Of a stretch of DNA of 64,000 nucleotides, positions 60,901 to 64,000 are shown one piece after another. The position numbers and the translations under genes are program-made. The notes below the pieces were generated by a model. It made no database searches, was not told the origin of the DNA, and saw only the letters and a list, made by a program, of their open reading frames with translations. Each line of letters opens with the position of its first letter. Position 1 is the first letter of the stretch. The stretch comes from ZC4RG30 sp046347045 (GTDB taxonomy: Bacteria; Pseudomonadota; Gammaproteobacteria; Steroidobacterales; Steroidobacteraceae), in assembly GCA_046347045.1 (NCBI GenBank), contig JAXMGX010000015.1:59540-123539 (forward strand). The letters run 5' to 3'.

Positions 60901-62136
60901 TCAGGCGTCCTGCAGCAGGTCGGGCCTGATGCTCACGCCAAGCCCAGGCGCATCCGGCAACTGCATGTAGCCATCCTTGTCGATTCGCGGCGCGTTCTCG
61001 TACACGCTCCAGATCTGAGCGATGTCGAGCGCCGGCGGTTCGTGGAACACTTCCCAGGTGGGGCCCGTGCCATGGCCCGGGCCGAAGAACACGGCGTTCT
61101 GCAGGGAGGCGTTGAAATGCCCGGCGCAGAACACGCCGGGGCCAAAGCCCACGTGCGCGACACAGGCCCTGTCGTAGGCCGCAGCCAGCGTCGCGACCTG
61201 ACGCGCCACCGTGGGGCCGATGACGCTGATCTCGAACTGGATGATGTCGAGCGAGCCCTTCTCGAGCATGGCGCGGTATTCGTGCAGTCCGGTGCTTGCC
61301 TCGCCACCGGCCAGCCGCAGCCCGGTGGCGCGACGCAGCTCGGCGAGCTGGTCGAAATCCCAGCGGGGAAGGGGCTCTTCGAGGAAGTAGAGTCCCAGCC
61401 GTGCGTACTCCCGGGCGGTGTCGAGCGCACGCTTGTAGTCCCACCGTACCGGACCTGGGCTCGCGCCGTCGGGTGAGTCGCCGGCCTGGTTGGCGTCGGT
61501 CAGGAGGATGAAATCGTCGCCCATGAGTTTGCGGCTCTGTTCGATCAGGGCCACGTCTTCCTTCATCGTGGGGAAGTGCGACCGGAACTTGATCGCGCGC
61601 CAGCCTTGTTCCCGCACGGTCTGCGCCATGCGCGCGCGTTCCTCGGGCGTGCCCGTGGACCACTGGCTGGCATAGGGCATCAGCTTGCCGTGCGTCCCGC
61701 CCCACAGCTTGTAGAGCGGGATTTCCAGCATCTTGCCCACCAGGTCCCACAGCGCGATCTCGAGGTTCGCGCCACTGCCGATGGAATTGAAGGTTCCGCC
61801 GGGATTGAACAGCCCGCGCGAGAGACTCTGCACGTCCAGCGGATCGGCGCCAATCAGGCGCTGGCGCGCGACGGCGAGCATTGCAGGCGTCACGCCGGGG
61901 CCGATGCCCGTCAACCCGGCATCGGTGTGGATCAGCGTGACGAGGTCGCCGCCCACGCGATAAGCCCGCCCCGAGATCGTCTTGCCCAGCTCGCGGATGA
62001 CGCGGATGCGCTTCACCTGCACGTCCGTGACCTTCACCCTGGGCCGGCCGGGCGCCGCGAGCGCCGGAATCGCAGTGGCTGCCGCCACGGTGGTTGCGAG
62101 CCCGAAGGCTCCCGTCATGAAGCGTCGTCGATGCAT
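60901..62136 (-). CDS. Tat-exported mandelate racemase/enolase-superfamily enzyme
   Basis: A 411-residue protein. The N-terminus MHRRRFMTGAFGLATTVAAA looks like a twin-arginine signal. The enolase barrel shows metal ligands near Asp214 (LLTDANQ), Glu254 (FLEEPLP) and Glu279 (LAGGEAS), a KxR in place of the usual KxK (AIKFRSH, 183-185), and His328 in AHVGFGPG. Sugar-acid dehydratases are the closest functional guess. ATG at 62136 was chosen because upstream in-frame codons lack a signal. It lies 25 bp after the CapA-like gene on the same strand. Confidence 0.82.
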   Translation of the reverse strand: MHRRRFMTGAFGLATTVAAATAIPALAAPGRPRVKVTDVQVKRIRVIRELGKTISGRAYRVGGDLVTLIHTDAGLTGIGPGVTPAMLAVARQRLIGADPLDVQSLSRGLFNPGGTFNSIGSGANLEIALWDLVGKMLEIPLYKLWGGTHGKLMPYASQWSTGTPEERARMAQTVREQGWRAIKFRSHFPTMKEDVALIEQSRKLMGDDFILLTDANQAGDSPDGASPGPVRWDYKRALDTAREYARLGLYFLEEPLPRWDFDQLAELRRATGLRLAGGEASTGLHEYRAMLEKGSLDIIQFEISVIGPTVARQVATLAAAYDRACVAHVGFGPGVFCAGHFNASLQNAVFFGPGHGTGPTWEVFHEPPALDIAQIWSVYENAPRIDKDGYMQLPDAPGLGVSIRPDLLQDA

Positions 62137-62161
62137 GATCGTCCCCGTCTGTTCTTCTGCG

Positions 62162-63544
62162 TCAACGTGCGATGCGGATGACACCCACGTCGTTTTCGAT
62201 CCTGATCTCGGTGCCGAAAGGTTCGGACTCCTTCTGGATGACTGCAAGGATGCGACGTGCGTCGGCTCCCGTGGCAATTCTCGAACCACCGAAAGCCGCC
62301 GGCCGGTCGATGATGGTCGTGATCGGGTACATGCGCACCACGCTGGGCTTGCCGCCCTTGAACTCGGTCACCGCCACCGCGCTGTCATAGAACCCGGTCG
62401 CCGCGCGGCGGGCGGCATCGCCCGCCGCCGACGCGCCGCCCACGATGAAGAACAGGCTGTTCAGGCCGTAGAAGATCGGCTTGCCCTTGTAGATCTCGAC
62501 TCCACCCAGCACATGCGGTCCGGAGCGCAGCACGATGTCGGCGCCGGCGTCGATTGCCTGGTGGAACAGCGGCGGCAGGAATTCGGCAGGCGATGCCGCC
62601 GAGCCCGTGGTGGCCACCTCGTGCGCATGGATGGAGAAGGCCACGAGGTCGTTGGCGCGCTTGGCGTCGCTGATGGACTTGATCACCGCATCGCGGTCGT
62701 CCTTGTCCACCAGGTAGCTCAGGTTGCGGTCATTGCCCGCCTTGTACGTCGCTCCGCCGACCGTGGTGGCGCCCGGCTCGTCGCGCACGCCGTAGTTCGG
62801 AGTCCACCACGCGGCGCTGAGGCGCCGCATCAGCACCATCTGCTCCTCGGTCAGCGAAACCACCGGACGCACGCGCAGAACGCTGACGCCAGGACGCGGC
62901 GGGATGGCGCCGAAGCCATCGGCAGCGGCCGTGGCCGGGTTGAAAGTCGAGGCCGTCGCGATCAGTCCGACGGTTCCGCGCGGCGTGTAGACGACGCCGG
63001 CGCGACGCGCATCGCCCAGGCTGGCGCCCGCGCCGGCGTGCACGATGCCCGAGGCCGCGACCGTTTGCAGCGTGGCGGTGAGACCCTGCGGTCCCCAGTC
63101 GCCCGCGTGGTTGTTCGCCATCGACACCAGCTTGATGCCCATCGCGCGGAAATCGCGATTCAGCGCCACGGAGAAGCGCGGGTAGCCGCCGCCATTCTGC
63201 GCAGCCTGGGTGGTGCCGGGCGGCCCGGGCAGATCGAAGCTGGACGCCTCGTGGTTCGCGAATCCCACGTCTGCGTCCTGCAGCAGCTTGAGCATCCGGT
63301 TGAGTTCGGGATCGCCCTGCTGCGAAAGCGGATTGTAGGGACCGAGCAGGTCGCCACCCGCGGCGAAGGTGAAGCCGTCCGCCACCCTGCCGAGGCTCAG
63401 GTCCGTCACATCGGTGCGATGGACAGGAGTGCGTATGCCGCCGACCAGGTCGCCACCGGCCAGTGCCGGACGCGATTCCTGCGCCTGGGTTCCGACGACC
63501 AGCAGCAGCGCGCCTGCAGCCGCGAGCAGATACTTCGACGACAT
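62162..63544 (-). CDS. Exported CapA-like (PGA_cap) metallophosphatase-fold protein
   Basis: A 460-residue protein with signal peptide MSSKYLLAAAGALLLVVGTQ. The CapA fold is shown by FAAGGDLLGPY, VGFANHEASS, MANNHAGDWG, SIHAHEVATT and SGPHVLGGVEIYKGKPIFYG, whose His, Asp and Asn residues form a possible metal site. CapA proteins are associated with poly-gamma-glutamate capsule or with a phosphoesterase-like role. No pgsB or pgsC homolog is in the window, so capsule synthesis is not supported here. It leads the enolase gene. Confidence 0.82.
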   Translation of the reverse strand: MSSKYLLAAAGALLLVVGTQAQESRPALAGGDLVGGIRTPVHRTDVTDLSLGRVADGFTFAAGGDLLGPYNPLSQQGDPELNRMLKLLQDADVGFANHEASSFDLPGPPGTTQAAQNGGGYPRFSVALNRDFRAMGIKLVSMANNHAGDWGPQGLTATLQTVAASGIVHAGAGASLGDARRAGVVYTPRGTVGLIATASTFNPATAAADGFGAIPPRPGVSVLRVRPVVSLTEEQMVLMRRLSAAWWTPNYGVRDEPGATTVGGATYKAGNDRNLSYLVDKDDRDAVIKSISDAKRANDLVAFSIHAHEVATTGSAASPAEFLPPLFHQAIDAGADIVLRSGPHVLGGVEIYKGKPIFYGLNSLFFIVGGASAAGDAARRAATGFYDSAVAVTEFKGGKPSVVRMYPITTIIDRPAAFGGSRIATGADARRILAVIQKESEPFGTEIRIENDVGVIRIAR

Positions 63545-63574
63545 GACCGCACCCCCCAAGTCCGCCACCATTCG

Positions 63575-63589
63575 CGATATAGCATATCG
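63575..63589. promoter_or_regulatory. Inverted repeat between divergent CapA-like and SnoaL-like genes
   Basis: CGATAT (63575-63580) and ATATCG (63584-63589) form a perfect inverted repeat with a 3-nt spacer in an AT-rich island. It lies 31 bp before the CapA-like ATG and could be an operator. A TATGAT at 63715-63720 further along may be the -10 of the SnoaL-like gene. Confidence 0.4.
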
Positions 63590-63749
63590 TCGGTGTTGAA
63601 GCCTGCCGGCAATCTTCCGGGGCGACGCGGCATGTCCGCGCCGGCGCCGATCTGCTCGCGCCGCGGAAGGGCAATTCTCGTGGGGCGGAATTCCACCCGG
63701 GTCAGGCGGCGGCGTATGATTTTCCGCAAATCAACCCGGGGGGATTCAC

Positions 63750-64000
63750 ATGAGCATGACCATTCGCAGGCTCGCGCTGCTGGCGCTGTGCGCCGTATCG
63801 ATGGCAGGCACTGCTTTCGCGCAGGCCCAGGAGAAGATGACCGCGCAATCATTGATCGACCGTCAACTGATCCTCGATCAGATCACGCGCTACTACTACA
63901 ACTTCGGTCTGATGGAGAGAAAGGCCGAGGACAGCTTCTATACGGAAGATGGCGTGCTGATACTCGGCACGCGCCGCTTCGAAGGCAGGGAAGGCATCAA
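63750..64000 (+). CDS. Exported SnoaL-like (NTF2-fold) protein, N-terminal part
   Basis: The first 83 codons of a gene cut by the window end. A signal peptide (MSMTIRRLALLALCAVSMAG, TAFAQAQ) is followed by LIDRQLILDQITRYYYNFGL and AEDSFYTEDGVLILGTRRFE, the typical start of a SnoaL_4-type NTF2-fold domain. Such proteins are small hydrolases, isomerases or ligand binders. GGGGGGA precedes the ATG at 63750. The family call rests on the partial sequence. Confidence 0.65.
   Translation, partial: MSMTIRRLALLALCAVSMAGTAFAQAQEKMTAQSLIDRQLILDQITRYYYNFGLMERKAEDSFYTEDGVLILGTRRFEGREGI

Noticed and set aside
62162..63544. CapA-like gene as part of a poly-gamma-glutamate capsule operon
   Set aside because: No pgsB, pgsC or pgsE homologs are in the window; the CapA fold alone does not show capsule synthesis.

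Overview
This is a GC-rich gammaproteobacterial chromosome segment, almost completely packed with genes. The ribosomal block has rpmJ directly after secY, with no infA between them. rplM-rpsI lies close to coq7 and a Clp/Vfr-type regulator, and lptE, holA, nadD and rsfS lie near one another. These arrangements recall the Xanthomonadales/Nevskiales/Steroidobacterales side of the class. That placement is inferred from gene order and protein features only; no database search was done.

Layout. (1) 1-9054: the end of the S10 operon, the spc operon and the alpha operon (rpmC to rplQ), closed by a clear intrinsic terminator. (2) 9069-17147: a TauD-type dioxygenase, mscL, an M24 dipeptidase, a small Ala/Pro lipoprotein, a GNAT enzyme, uvrA, ssb and an FNR/ANR-type oxygen sensor. 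(3) 17161-25569: a complete cbb3 oxidase cluster on the minus strand (ccoN-O-Q-P, a small unknown membrane protein, ccoG, ccoI, ccoS and a TauE/DsbD-like membrane protein). It is driven from a promoter with an FNR box at the class II position, and the matching regulator gene is adjacent. No ccoH (fixH) is visible. (4) 25711-35847: miaB-phoH-ybeY-corC-lnt, then a lipoprotein DegP-type protease, leuS and lptE. (5) 35847-48444: an HExxH protein, a minus-strand trio (TonB-C domain protein, proline iminopeptidase, HIT protein), the tightly overlapping plus-strand run holA-nadD-rsfS-rlmH-maf-rng-nit-tldD, and the opposing run yjgA-purE-purK-AAA/FHA. (6) 48463-56412: pmbA (partner of tldD), yihY, purC, a DjlA-like protein, rpe, a CRP-family regulator, coq7, rplM-rpsI and tRNA-Gln(CUG).

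(7) 56652-64000 differs in character. All six genes (OmpA/DUF4892, beta-helix, hydroxyacid-dehydrogenase-like, enolase superfamily, CapA-like and a SnoaL-like protein cut by the window edge) begin with an apparent export signal, including two from families that normally act in the cytoplasm. The dehydrogenase-like protein has lost two of its three catalytic residues. This is the most likely place for an undescribed system, probably an envelope or extracellular carbohydrate/hydroxy-acid function, but that is inference.

Window-wide patterns: many 4-bp ATGA start/stop overlaps; three convergent pairs whose stop codons overlap in CTAG or TTAG; and several genes (holA, coq7, pmbA, yjgA) with a -10-like hexamer only 6-8 nt before the start codon and no ribosome binding site, suggesting leaderless mRNAs. 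No rRNA, CRISPR array, insertion sequence, integrase or phage gene was seen. No gap between genes exceeds about 240 bp.
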